Under the pieces are notes generated by a model that was given only the letters and a program-made list of their open reading frames with translations, was not told where the DNA came from and ran no database searches. A stretch of 64,000 nucleotides of DNA, from NCBI RefSeq assembly GCF_921293095.1, contig NC_060246.1, positions 133,238,198-133,302,197 of the forward strand, read 5' to 3'. This document shows, piece after piece, positions 11,200 through 21,571 of the stretch. Position numbers and translations under genes: made by a program. The DNA comes from Ischnura elegans (taxonomy: Eukaryota > Arthropoda > Insecta > Odonata > Coenagrionidae). Each line of letters opens with the position of its first letter. The stretch's first letter is position 1.

Positions 11200-11469
11200 C
11201 AGTGGCGTAACTAGGAATATGCTTGGGAGGGAGGGGTGAGAGGGCCTGCGGTGCGACCCTCCCTCCTCGAAAAACGGGGTATCCGTGACAATTTTTGAAA
11301 AATGACATGCCAGGAAATACATTATACATCATTTTGGCATTTAAAATTTAGCTTTGAGCAGATGCAGTTATTATATGTCAAAACTAGACAATAGTTTTAA
11401 ATATTTTTTTATTTCTCTGAGGCTTTGGGGGGGATCTATCCCCCTCATCCCCCCATAGTTACGCCACTG
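11200..11469. mobile_element. hAT-like MITE, unit A
   Basis: Termini CAGTGGCGTAACTAGG and CATAGTTACGCCACTG are flanked by a perfect 8-bp target duplication GTGTGCAT (11192-11199 and 11470-11477). An 8-bp duplication and CAG...CTG ends fit the hAT superfamily. The element is 270 bp with no coding capacity. Confidence 0.85.
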
Positions 11470-11479
11470 GTGTGCATTA

Positions 11480-12084
11480 GGCCCAGCGTACACGGAGCGA
11501 CTATTTTGAGACCACAGTTGGGAATCTATTGCGTCTGCAATCAGTTTGCAACTGGAACAAAACTTCTGTCCGCACACGGGTGTAATGACAAAGGGCTGGT
11601 TGTAAATCAGTTTCGTCCATTGCGCAATCAGTGCAGTATTTATTTAGTGCGGTACGTGTTGTTTTTTAGCCCTTGCCTTGGCCGTTAGCGCTTACTATCA
11701 GTGAGTCAGGCGAAGAAGACGCTGTGAACTATTATCAATACGAAAGACGTTAAATAGTTTGTACTTGTTCAGGACTTCATGCCTCTCTACTGCTCCAACG
11801 AGCTTCATGTTGAGTTCTTGATCATTCATTTTGAGATCGGCACTATATGGCCGTCAAAATACCACCAAAACACCACGTGGTCTCGTGCAACTGAAGTCTG
11901 CAACGCAACTGCAACCGCGGGCCCACAGTTGCATGTGACTGGTTTCAGACTGATTTGAGATCGTCAAAAACCAGTCGCGTCGTGTGCGCCTCCCCACTCA
12001 ACATTGTCGAGGTCACAAAACAGCTACGCGCGCAACTGGTTTGCAACGGTAGTTGTAAAACCGTCACACCGTGTGCGCTGGGCC
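11480..12084. mobile_element. Unit A-specific 605-bp TTA-flanked element
   Basis: Ends GGCCCAGC and GCTGGGCC are flanked by TTA at 11477-11479 and 12085-12087. The inner ends also pair (GTACACGG-type with CCGTGTGC-type). Unit B has uninterrupted sequence here (about 25510-25525), an empty-site control. The TTA duplication and GG-starting termini fit a non-autonomous PIF/Harbinger element. No transposase frame is present. The insertion happened after the tandem duplication. Confidence 0.88.
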
Positions 12085-12194
12085 TTAGCGTTAATTAAAT
12101 TTCAGTGATGAAACTTGTTGAAAGGTGATGTCTGAGCTTAAAATCGCGGTTCCTCCTCGTCCCCATTCCGCTGACATTATCACTTGATAATTTT

Positions 12195-12490
12195 ATCAGA
12201 TTACCTTTCCGTATTGGGTTACGTTTGCGGAGGGGCAAGTCATTAGGATGGAGCTCAATTTTCCCTTTATAAATCGTATCAGATTTCATTCTGTATTAGT
12301 TTACATTCGCAGAGGCATTTATGGATGGAATGGAGAAAATTTTCCCTTCGAAAAACCTATCAGATTACTTTTCCGTATTGGGCTACATTTCCGGGAGGAC
12401 TGGAGAGCCTCAACGTTTTTTTCAAGATTGGTTTCACATTACATTTCGGTATCGGATTATATTTTGGTAGAGGCAGGTGGACGGTTACCT
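12195..12490. repeat. Degenerate tandem repeat of about 80 bp, four units (unit A)
   Basis: Units start at about 12195, 12278, 12359 and 12433 (spacings 83, 81, 74). Each opens with ATCAGATTAC-like sequence, then a CGTATTGG-like block, a TACGTTTGCGGAGG-like block and TTTTCCCTT. The open frames over this region are translations of the repeat. Confidence 0.75.
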
Positions 12491-13099
12491 CAAGACTTGG
12501 AGAGGGAGAAGTATTCAAAACTTCATTGCTAGGTGTTCAACCAATGGGCACCGATTTTTGTCTACTCTGCCTCCATCTGGAGTGGTCTCTCCATCAAATG
12601 GCAATATTTCTCTTGCCGTCTTATCCTTTCATGATGTTGTTTACCTGCAAATGGCGCGTTTGCTTGAGATCGTCCTAATGCGTGCTCGATTGCTTGAGGA
12701 TACTATCTGAATTGTGCTTACATAGTGCCATTAACTCGATGGGTATGGGATCCAAATGAAATAATTTCTCAAGTCCGATATACAAGGTGAATGATAATGC
12801 GACTGAAATCATTCGCCATGTATAACGGAAAAATTCGCGAATGAACCGTCATGCGCATGATCACTTACCGTGAATAGTGGCCTTTAGCTTTACTGGAACC
12901 CATGTTAACCGCTAAGAAAGTTGAGATATGTGACAACAAATTGGGTGAATACCTTGAAGATGACAGGCTAGAATGAAAGCACCTCTCTTTGATGATTCTC
13001 TACCAGTTTTACTATAACAGCATGAAATTATTTTCCAGTGTTAAGTCACGGTACACTGGAGTTTTGAAGAATTGCATCTCGTTGAGTAACTGCTCTGTT
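12491..13099. other. Unit A spacer, nothing recognised
   Basis: DNA shared with unit B (25921-26519). The overlapping open frames around 12325-12710 have no recognisable domain and continue out of the tandem repeat. Confidence 0.5.
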
Positions 13100-14370
13100 G
13101 CTATGATAATCGATGGCAATTAATTTCCACGATTTTGAATAGAATTATCCGTGATCCTTAAATATTTAGCAATTTTTACTACGCTTTGTATAACACAATA
13201 TTGGCACTCAAAGAATTAAAATTTGGATGACTATTCCTTGGCGTCTATAGTATGAGAGGTAGAAGTGAGTTGGGAACCAGAGTGTGTTTTTTTAGAGCTC
13301 ATGTAATTAACTTTATACTTTTTCAACAGCGACAACTTATTTGTGCAGTAATACACATGTACACCATACTCATTGCAGTCGCATTTCAATGCGCTGCGAT
13401 ATGGAAATATTGAGAAAGCATGGTGAAGCTGAGCCTTTTTTAAGCCTCGGCTGTATAGTAAGTAAATGTTTCGAAAATCTTCTTGGGGTGAAAATTTTTG
13501 CGCGACTTCGAAAGTACGTGATATCAGCATGGATATAAAAACATTGAGTGCCTTTTCAATTATTTGCATAATGCCCCACGAGTATTGGTAACATCTGATA
13601 CCTCTGATAGCATTTTCTACTTAAAATAATTTGTCGAGCATAAATTAATACTTATGCGCTGTTTGTGACGCGGTGATTTTTACGAATTCTGTCGAACATC
13701 ACGGAAAAATGTCGTCCGGAAGAAATGGAACGGGCCCGCATGACAGAAGCTTCTAAAATATAAGAAATATTCTGTAGTTGTGTTAGTAAATCACAGACAG
13801 CGACTGATAATGATATGGATAAATATTCCAATTATTGGCTCGTAGTTATCGATTAATCTTCTAATTTTTGTATGTTACCAAGGTGTCTAAAAATGAAAAC
13901 ATCAAACTGATTTTATAGAATGGTCTTTGGTGAGGCGAAAAAAAATTCCTTCGGGCCGAATTTGAACCAGCGACCTATGGATATCTGAATGTCTTTCCTT
14001 CTACAGTCCACCGCTCTACCAACTGAGCTACCGAAGGCTATGTTCCATGAATGGATATTAAAAAGCGTGGAACGTATAAAGCGGCACAGTTTTAAAAAGT
14101 GCCAAATTTCGCTTTCACTTTCCGCCCCACCCACCTCAGTGGCAGCCGCAAGCCGGGAGACACGCTCCGGCCTCTCAAACTTGTTGGATGCTCCTCTGAT
14201 ATGATAGAATTCCAAATTTTTGAGAAAAATCATCGGCGATTTGAATGCATTTCCTTTATTTTATAAGGACACTATGGTGCACCATGTCCACTGCAATCAC
14301 AATAGATCCATTCCCAATGTCTAGTTGTAAAGGCGTAGTACTGATGTGTAACACTATCTACAGAAATAGT
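13100..14370 (-). repeat. Inverted-repeat arm 2 of unit A (tRNA-Tyr locus)
   Basis: On the minus strand this matches 6650-8400 with obvious divergence. It lacks the two MITEs of arm 1, so it preserves the uninterrupted sites. The tRNA gene and its 5' flank remain the best-conserved parts. Confidence 0.8.
13947..14037 (-). tRNA. tRNA-Tyr (GTA) with 18-nt intron, opposite strand
   Basis: On the minus strand the cloverleaf is CCTTCGG/CCGAAGG with discriminator A, D arm GCTC/GAGC, loop CTGTAGA (GTA anticodon), and T arm GCTGG/TCGGC (one extra wobble compared with 7264). The intron differs from that of 7264 by one base (ACATTCAG for ACAATCAG). The terminator is an 8-T run on the minus strand (plus 13938-13945). 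A and B boxes are intact, so it looks functional. Confidence 0.95.
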
Positions 14371-14634
14371 AAAAAGTATCAAATTTCAGCATTATTAATG
14401 AAATTCTTATAATTAAACAAATTTAGCAATAACGGTGTGTATTTTAGTGGAAGAGCAAAACCTTATTTTTGTCTTCGGGGTTATCGAATTGTAGACGTAA
14501 AGCTGTGAGGGACACAATTGATGAGGGAAAACAATAATGATTAAGTTAATACTTAATCATAAGTATCATATCGTGCTAAAAGCTATATTTTCAGGTCCTT
14601 GATCTTCGAGCTCTTTATTTCATTTTCGTCATAC
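14371..14634. other. Unit A spacer, nothing recognised
   Basis: AT-rich DNA shared with unit B (27791-28082). Unit B has about 24 extra bases near 28068. Confidence 0.5.
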
Positions 14635-14635
14635 G

Positions 14636-15700
14636 CAGGGGAGACTGGGGTAATGGCGCTCACTATCATTTCTCGTAAAGCGGACAACGCAGAGTCAAAC
14701 TGATTGGTGCTGTCAACTCACGACATTTTATGGATATACTTCTGGACTGCTGGCTGTCTTGCCAATCTTAAATTGCCTAGTGTGTAAGAAAGACTATTTT
14801 GGCGTTTCGCCTTACAAGAAAGACAATAGTTTATTCCACTATCACCTCTTACCGTTTACTTTTCATCGGTAAAGACTGATCTCGCAATAAAAAAGTAAGC
14901 CCTATTGTTCTTTCACGCAGCGTTTTATTATGTTTTTAAGCGCTGATATTTATTTTTTTAGCCGTTGAATGAAAACATGCAGTTGGGGTAATGGCAGTCG
15001 CTTTGGCAACTGACCAGCATTACCCCATTAGTACTAACGGAAATTGGTACCTCTTTCTACTGCGAAGGCGCCGGAAAAGATGGAGGAATGTGGTATCGGT
15101 GCGCTACTTATGCATAATGGGCACATCAAGAATGCTCTAGATGGAACACTTCTGAGGGGTATTATTTATGTGACATGCTCCGGAATGTAAAATTAACTTA
15201 ATCTTCTAAAAGCTCATCAACAATAAGCATATTGGCAGTGCCCTTAAAATTTTCAGACTTTTTTATCATGTAAAGATATTTTTTTTAATCATTTACTTCA
15301 TGTTGTGTCCATACTTCCATTTACTTCTTTTTAATTTCTTAAATGCGGAATTATTTATTATAATAAACATAAATATTTCAGTCTAACGTGCTTATTTCAT
15401 CGAAAATCCTCATATTTCTTACTTTATAACCAATAAGTAGAACATGACATTACCGACTGTCATTACCCCAGGGGAGGTGTAATACCGGTCAAAGGTGATT
15501 TTGCCATATTTTCAATTTCATCAATACCTAAGGTTAATTAGGGTTCCATTGAGGTCTGCAATAGGTAAAATATACTATACGTAAGCGATTCCACACGATT
15601 GCGTATCAGATTTCAAACAAAGGAAACTTTATACTCATTTTCCCTTAGGCGGCCGTCATTACCCCAGTATTCGCTACGTTTTCAACAGTTGAGCCTGACG
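14636..15700. mobile_element. pogo-like element relic, unit A
   Basis: It begins GGGGAGACTGGGGTAATGGC and contains repeated GGGGTAATG / CATTACCCC blocks (near 14983, 15020, 15460, 15655), which look like nested or duplicated termini. A plus-strand frame from 15040 encodes a decayed zinc-finger-like tail: YCEGTGKDGGMWYRC, then after a stop WAHQEC and YYLCD. Such C-x-W-x-C...WAH-x-x-C tails occur at the C end of pogo-type DDE transposases. The catalytic domain is absent. Confidence 0.55.
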
Positions 15701-16043
15701 CCACGAAGTCAGGTTAATAGATGTTATACTAACAAATCGGCAGTCGCAAGACACGCTGCCCGAGGACACGATGAAGACATCGAGAACCTCGGTAGGTTCG
15801 CAAGAAATAAATATTAAAAAGCAAGAATTTTTAGAGTGTTCCCGGAGATAAAGAAACTCTAAAACAAATTCCACATAAAAAAGAACAAACACTCATAAAC
15901 ACGAGACTTTCAGTTGTGCCTATAAGACGAAACACCATCCGGAATATTTCTTATCCACTACATTTATTGGGCAACAATGTCGATATTACTAGCCCAAACG
16001 ATATCTCTGGTGGAGGAAAAAAAAACGCTGGAAGCTATTACTA
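15701..16043. other. Right end of unit A, nothing recognised
   Basis: DNA shared with 29391-29748. No feature beyond the duplication boundary. Confidence 0.5.
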
Positions 16044-17209
16044 GAAAACTAAGGTATTTTGTATACTTTCACTCTTAAAAATAATTTTGTAAGGGTAGCC
16101 AGGAGTATCAAGAATAGCAAAGCCAAGCAATAAGTTTGCAAGCAAATACTCACTAGAAGGCCCGATTTCAGCATTCATAAATGGCACCACGAAATTCGAC
16201 GTCGAACAGCGGTGGTTTTCAGCTACATCGGCCAAAAGTAACGCAATAACGGCTATCCGCAGAAAGTTCTACACTGTTGAATTCACTCGGCATGAACCCA
16301 AGCACACAGAGAATGTCGTACACCTGACACCGACATAGAGAAGAGCAGATGAAGTTCACGAAACAGTTCACCAATCGCGCACAATTTTTTTATTCTTGTA
16401 CAGACTGATGTTACCACATACCTATTGAGGCGGCTTCCAGGGTAGCATTTAAATATCTACTAAACTAGTAACTTCCCACTTCACTTGCATTGCACTGTAA
16501 GAAACTAACTTAGCCGTACTTCAATGGTCCGACAGCTAACACGACCGAAGCACAACTGAGGAGAAGAAAGTCTTTTAATACGGCATATCCCCGGCGTAGC
16601 ACCAGAGCAATTCGTATTCGACCCACAAACAAATATTTCCACAGAGCAATGGCATGACCTTCGGCAACACAGACGTGTTAACAACGAAACCGTTTCGACT
16701 AAGTAAGTAACGGCGTATGCCCTTGGCCAATTTCAATGCATCATACAACGTCATGCATTCCTTAGAACCAATAGGACCTAAGATTTGCTATTTACCTACT
16801 TGCACAAGTAGTATTTATGCGAAGACACCGAACATCAAGATTCATATGCTTGTAGATGAGGTCAGTACAGGCAGGAAGTATTTTACCAGGAAATGATAGA
16901 TCATATGGAATGAAGTTTTATGGTGGCAGTGGAAGTAAAGAATGATAAATAAATCCTTAAGGTGATTGTTACTATACCCTATTGTAGAAAATTGCAGTTG
17001 AAGCTCAGGAAATCCACGTGAGAAATAAAAAACAGTGAATTTTAGCGTACGTTAAATATATCTCTTTAATCGACATAAAATTAAAAAAGAAAGACAAAGA
17101 ATGAGCTGGAAAATTAAGAACCGGAAAAATATAGCTTTTAGCAAACTTTAGTTTTTTATTTGCGTAGCGATACGGATCAGTACTACGTACTTAGGCATAG
17201 AGAATGGAC

Positions 17210-17469
17210 CAGTGGCGCCGACTACATGGGGCCTGAGGGGGCCCGAGCCCCCTCAAAAATTCGTTATGGGTGTGAGGAAAAAATGTGTCAGGCTTTTCGA
17301 TTTTCCCCGGAGTGTCCAGATATTGAGATTCGAGTAATTAGGGTTCTAATGTTGATCATATGACTCTTCTGAAATGCTTAAAAAACTTAAAACTCATTAC
17401 TTATACAATTTCCCGGGGTAAGATCCCCAGTTTGGGCCCCCCCATATTTTTTGTAAGTCGGCCTTCCTG
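17210..17469. mobile_element. hAT-like MITE in arm 1 of unit B
   Basis: This is the tandem-duplicate copy of the element at 6733-6993, with the same ends and the same position relative to the tRNA gene. Confidence 0.6.
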
Positions 17470-17738
17470 GAATTTATGATTACAATAGAAATTACCATGC
17501 ACCATAGTATTTATAAAAAAAGGAAAATTCATTTAAATCGCCGATTGATTTCCTCAAAACATCACACTTGCGTCGTATTAAAGGAGTATCCAACATGTGT
17601 GAGAGGCTGGAACGTGTCTCGCGGTCTGAGGCTGCCACTGAGATGGGTGGGACAAAAAGTGAAAGTGAAATTTGCACTCTTTAAAACTGTGCCGGTTTTT
17701 ACCAACTACGCAGCCTGTTAATCGCAATCACAACATCG

Positions 17739-17829
17739 CCTTCGGTAGCTCAGTTGGTAGAGCGGTGGACTGTAGAAGGAAAGACAATCAGATATCCATA
17801 GGTCGCTGGTTCAAATCCGGCCCGAAGGA
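17739..17829 (+). tRNA. tRNA-Tyr (GTA) with 18-nt intron, unit B
   Basis: The 91-bp gene is identical in all structural parts to the one at 7264, including the intron. The T7 terminator is at 17832-17838. The flanks are nearly identical to unit A. Confidence 0.96.
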
Positions 17830-18127
17830 AATTTTTTTCGCCGTACTTAAACCGTATAAAATCTTTAATCGTTTAATTTTTAGGCATCTTAATGCTACAC
17901 TTAAAATTTGAAGGTTAAAAACTACAAGCCAACAATTAGAAGAGTAATCCAAGTCATAATTAGCCGTCGTTTTTTAATTTACAACTGTTTATATAAGATT
18001 TCTCCTATTGCCGTCACGCCGCGCCGTTCCATTTCTTCCGGACGATATTTGATCGTACTATGCCACGAACCTCCTTAAAATCATCAAAAAAATTAGTTAA
18101 TGCCTGATAGAATAATTGTAAGTATTA

Positions 18128-18361
18128 AGGCCGTTTTACACGGGGCACGGAATTGCGCAGGTTAGAGCTGCATTAATTTCCAAAATGGCATGGAATTGCG
18201 CGAATGCATGAACGAAATTAGAACAGGGGCTATTTTGCCGTCTCGCATCCACGCATTCTCGCATGAGTTCTAGCAATTCACCGCTTTATACGATGTAATT
18301 TTTATTGCGCCTTCGCACGTACGTCATATTGCGCAATTCCGTGTACCGTGTAAAACGGCCT
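18128..18361. mobile_element. TTA-flanked MITE, unit B
   Basis: This is the tandem-duplicate copy of 7669-7902, with identical ends and the TTA flanks at 18125-18127 and 18362-18364. It was inserted before the tandem duplication. Confidence 0.8.
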
Positions 18362-19413
18362 TTAAATAGTATCAGAGTTTACCAATACTAGTAGGGGATG
18401 ATGGAAATGATTGAAAATGCACCTCCAGGGTGCTCTTTGCCACTTATATTCATGCTGATATTTCATACTTTTCCACACGATTCTTAGTTGTACAAAAATA
18501 TTTGCTCCATGAAGATCTTAAAAGCTTTTACTGACAATATAGCAGAGGCGCAGCTTCACCATACCTGCAGTTCCTCAACAATCCAAGCCCGTGACGCACA
18601 CCGCCTTTCTCAGCGATTTCCAACTAAATTATTTCCTTACATAAGCATAGATGGTGAATCCAAAGGATAGGGTGCACATCTGTATTACTACACAAATCAG
18701 ATGCCGCTATGTGATTAAAGTGAAAAAGTATTAAGTTTTTAACATAATCCTTGAAATACAACACTCTGGATGCCACGTACTTCTGCTTCTCATTCCAAGG
18801 AAGTAATATTTGATCGCTAATCTTTTTAAGATAAAAATGCAACTGTACCGAAAATTGGCTGAATACTTCACAATATAAAGTAAAAACAAGATTTTTTTTA
18901 CGAAAGATACAGATTTGAATTTTCGAGTTATTCTGCTTCAGCCGAATTGTGTACTAAAAAGCCAAATGGCTAAATATTTCAACTGATTCGGGCGTGATAA
19001 AGTTCAACATATTGAAATGAAAGGCCGTTGCACTTTTCCACAATAATTTAATGCGTTCGACGCGCTTCGATTCACAGAGATCTCTCGAAGATCGTCCATT
19101 TACTATTCGTTGACATTTATAATTTATAATATACAATTTTTATGCGAAACAAAAACGGTAAAAATAGTTTATTCGATCTTCCACTTCTAGGTACTCTCTG
19201 TGCCGCAAAACCTCCTTATGTCATCGTGAATTTTCTTTGAATATATATCATTCGAGATATAATGTATATTTTGTCATAAAAACACCCGAGTACGTTCCAT
19301 ACCAGGCTAGCACAAGTTGTTTCACTGAAACATAAGTCCAATTTGTGCGATAAGCATTCATCAGATCCGCGCACTTATCATACGGAAACAAAGGGACTTT
19401 AGTTTTCACAGTT

Positions 19414-19496
19414 CCCTCGGTAGATCAGTGGTGGACTACAGAAGGCAACAAGAGTAAGATATCAATGGGTCGGTGATTCATCTCATGCTCGGAGGT
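19414..19496 (+). pseudogene. Decayed tRNA-Tyr copy, unit B
   Basis: This is the tandem-duplicate copy of 8953-9035, with the same defects and one or two extra substitutions. Confidence 0.65.
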
Positions 19497-20344
19497 ATTT
19501 CTTTTATTTGGGTATTCTTAAAATATAATAAAAATACTTTGTTCTATTCCACACTTTATTTTAAATAGTACGACGCGGGTTTCTGCATATCATGCTATCA
19601 TCCTGTATTTTCATTTTATGATGAAGCAGTTCCACAAAGTAACGCCGGAGACCGTGTCTTCTATTAGGAATCTATTTCCATATATATTTAATGAGATTTA
19701 TTTCTCTCCAAATGATTTTTCCTTGTAGAGCAATAATTGGTGCTCGGAATATTTATTAGCAGTATAATATAAATACGACTATTCCACTAGCTCTCATCAA
19801 CCTTTGTTGACCATAGCAAATATCGATAAGTATTGTTTCACAATAATTTCTCTAATGGTACCTACTATAACTAATGAATGCATTAAATGGACGTTATAAC
19901 AGAGTTAAAACCACCGCAATCCAATGTTATCATTTAGAGAATACAACAAGGTTAGCTATCAGTAATTTATTTTTAAGGCCTCAGAAATAGCTGTCAACAA
20001 CATTCGGAAACTCATTAATTATCCCAAGTGAGCACGAGTGTTCACACGAGAGAATTCAGTCATTGTAAAGGTCACGGAGCGGAATCAACGCCACCTTTGA
20101 GTGGTTCTTCTGCATTTGTCTCGCTCATACGAGAGGATACGTTATCATCGCTTTAATCGGCGTATTTATGGGGAAGGAACGGGGGCACGTGCTCTCCTCC
20201 CAAGACGCTTAAAAATGGACAAGATTTCTAATAATACGATTATCATTATGTTCGTTTCATTTTTTATGTTACAGAGCATCAATACAAGCCTTGAGGACAA
20301 CTCAAGGAGACAGATATGCCGGTCAATGGTTATTCGCTAATCAG

Positions 20345-21063
20345 TAGGGTGGGCCGAAAAAAGGTTTTTTTTCCTGATCAAATTTGCCCTGTGCGGGAAA
20401 GTTGCGAAATGATATAAGGGTCTCGCACACAAATTTTTTTTCAAATCGGATAATATTAACCACTGCCGCCCGAGCTCTAAAGTTTAAAATTTTGCGAAAA
20501 ATCAGGCTGATTTCAGAATCAAACGGCTATGAAGACGAATTTTATGAAAATATGGGATAATGGATTATATCAGAGAGTGGATACATGTTTATAGTTTATG
20601 AAAATGAAATTTGAAGTTTTTTTGACAAAATCTATGGTTAAAAAAATGTCTATGAATTAACAACAAAATAAGAGTATAGACCACCCGCATAACACAACTC
20701 ATTTTTGCCTACATTTCTAAAACTCCATTTTGGGGGCTAAAATGCAGGTAAAATAATATTTATTTCGATTGAATTTCATTTCTTATCAAATAAGTCATCA
20801 TATGGTAGTAAATAATCCCACAAAAAGTAATAATAAGGTAAATTATTTGAAATTAACATCAATCATAATGACGAATAACGTACCTGTGGAGCTATTTTCA
20901 ACAAGAAATTCAGCCAAGGCTTAGAAAAAACAGAACCTCAACACCAAGCATTTCACTAAGTAGCTCTCTGCTAGTTTCGTAAAGAAACTACCCAGAACTC
21001 ACCACGAGGAAGAGGCTACCATCGAGTTCCACCCGTGTCCGCCCCAGCCAACCTTCCGAAGGA
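20345..21063 (+). repeat. Left terminal inverted repeat of the 3.6-kb transposon
   Basis: It matches the reverse complement of 23203-23921 almost base for base, ending near CAACCTTCCGAAGGACA. It shows no coding potential. Confidence 0.9.
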
Positions 21064-21470
21064 CACGATTGTGAAAGCACATCAATTACTCTGAGAAAAT
21101 TATTCTATTCTATTATTATTACTATTATTATCATTATCCGTCTCTTATGCACGATAATGCCTATCCATGCCTACGTTCTATACTGCACACGGATTTTGAT
21201 GCTAACATTATCATTTGTACCATCCTTTCAACTGCTTGTGTATGGCAGGGAAGAGGTACTTCTAATACAGATCTTTCCGTAACAAGGTCTTCCAAGTTTT
21301 TGTTTGTCACCCCAGCTACTATTGGTGGTTGATTTACCTGAATTGGTTCACAGTCAACCAAGTCGATATAATTTTGAGCATCGAAGTTTAGAAAGATTTT
21401 GTGCTTTCCCGGCGAATGGACTGAGTGAAGAGTTCTCGGGACCGCCACCGGGTCAGGAACTCCATTATCT

Positions 21471-21511
21471 GCCGACGTTTCGATGCCGGACTCGGTCATC
21501 GTCCTCAGGGC
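21471..21511 (-). ncRNA. Hammerhead-ribozyme-like motif, left arm of palindrome
   Basis: On the minus strand: GCC, core CUGAGGA (fits CUGANGA), a hairpin closed by GAU/AUC with CCG/CGG-type pairing inside, then GAAAC, GUC and GGC. GCC and GGC pair as helix I. Helix III would be a single C-G after the A-U, the very short form known from retrotransposon hammerheads. One extra base sits between the core and helix II. Activity is untested. Confidence 0.45.
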
Positions 21512-21530
21512 TGTGAAGTGTTCATCCACA

Positions 21531-21571
21531 GCATTGAGGACGATGACCGAGTCGGAAATCGAAACGTCGGC
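21531..21571 (+). ncRNA. Hammerhead-ribozyme-like motif, right arm of palindrome
   Basis: Core UUGAGGA (one change from CUGANGA), helix II GAU...AUC with an inner CCG/CGG stem, then GAAAC, GUC, GGC. Helix I (AGCA against GGCA) pairs only partly, so this arm looks less intact than the minus-strand arm. Confidence 0.35.

Larger units (their letters stand above)
5553..16043 (+). repeat. Tandem segmental duplication, unit A
   Basis: From about 5553 the sequence is repeated at 16044 in the same orientation. The end of unit A (15900-16043) matches the end of unit B (29600-29748), so the units abut at about 16044. Line-by-line comparison shows mostly 0-3 differences per 60 bases. Unit A carries tRNA-Tyr genes at 7264 (+) and 13947 (-), a decayed tRNA copy, several MITEs shared with unit B, and one A-specific 605-bp insertion. 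It lacks about 240 bp of the pogo-like relic. Correcting for these indels, both units are about 10.1 kb, which supports a single duplication event followed by separate insertions and deletions. Confidence 0.95.
17130..18860 (+). repeat. Inverted-repeat arm 1 of unit B
   Basis: This is the unit B copy of the arm at 6650-8400, with the same two MITEs (17210-17469 and 18128-18361) and a tRNA-Tyr gene at 17739. The shared MITEs date those insertions before the tandem duplication. Confidence 0.8.

Noticed and set aside
12248-12710. Overlapping open frames of 77-117 codons
   Set aside because: They translate the degenerate 80-bp tandem repeat and the DNA after it.
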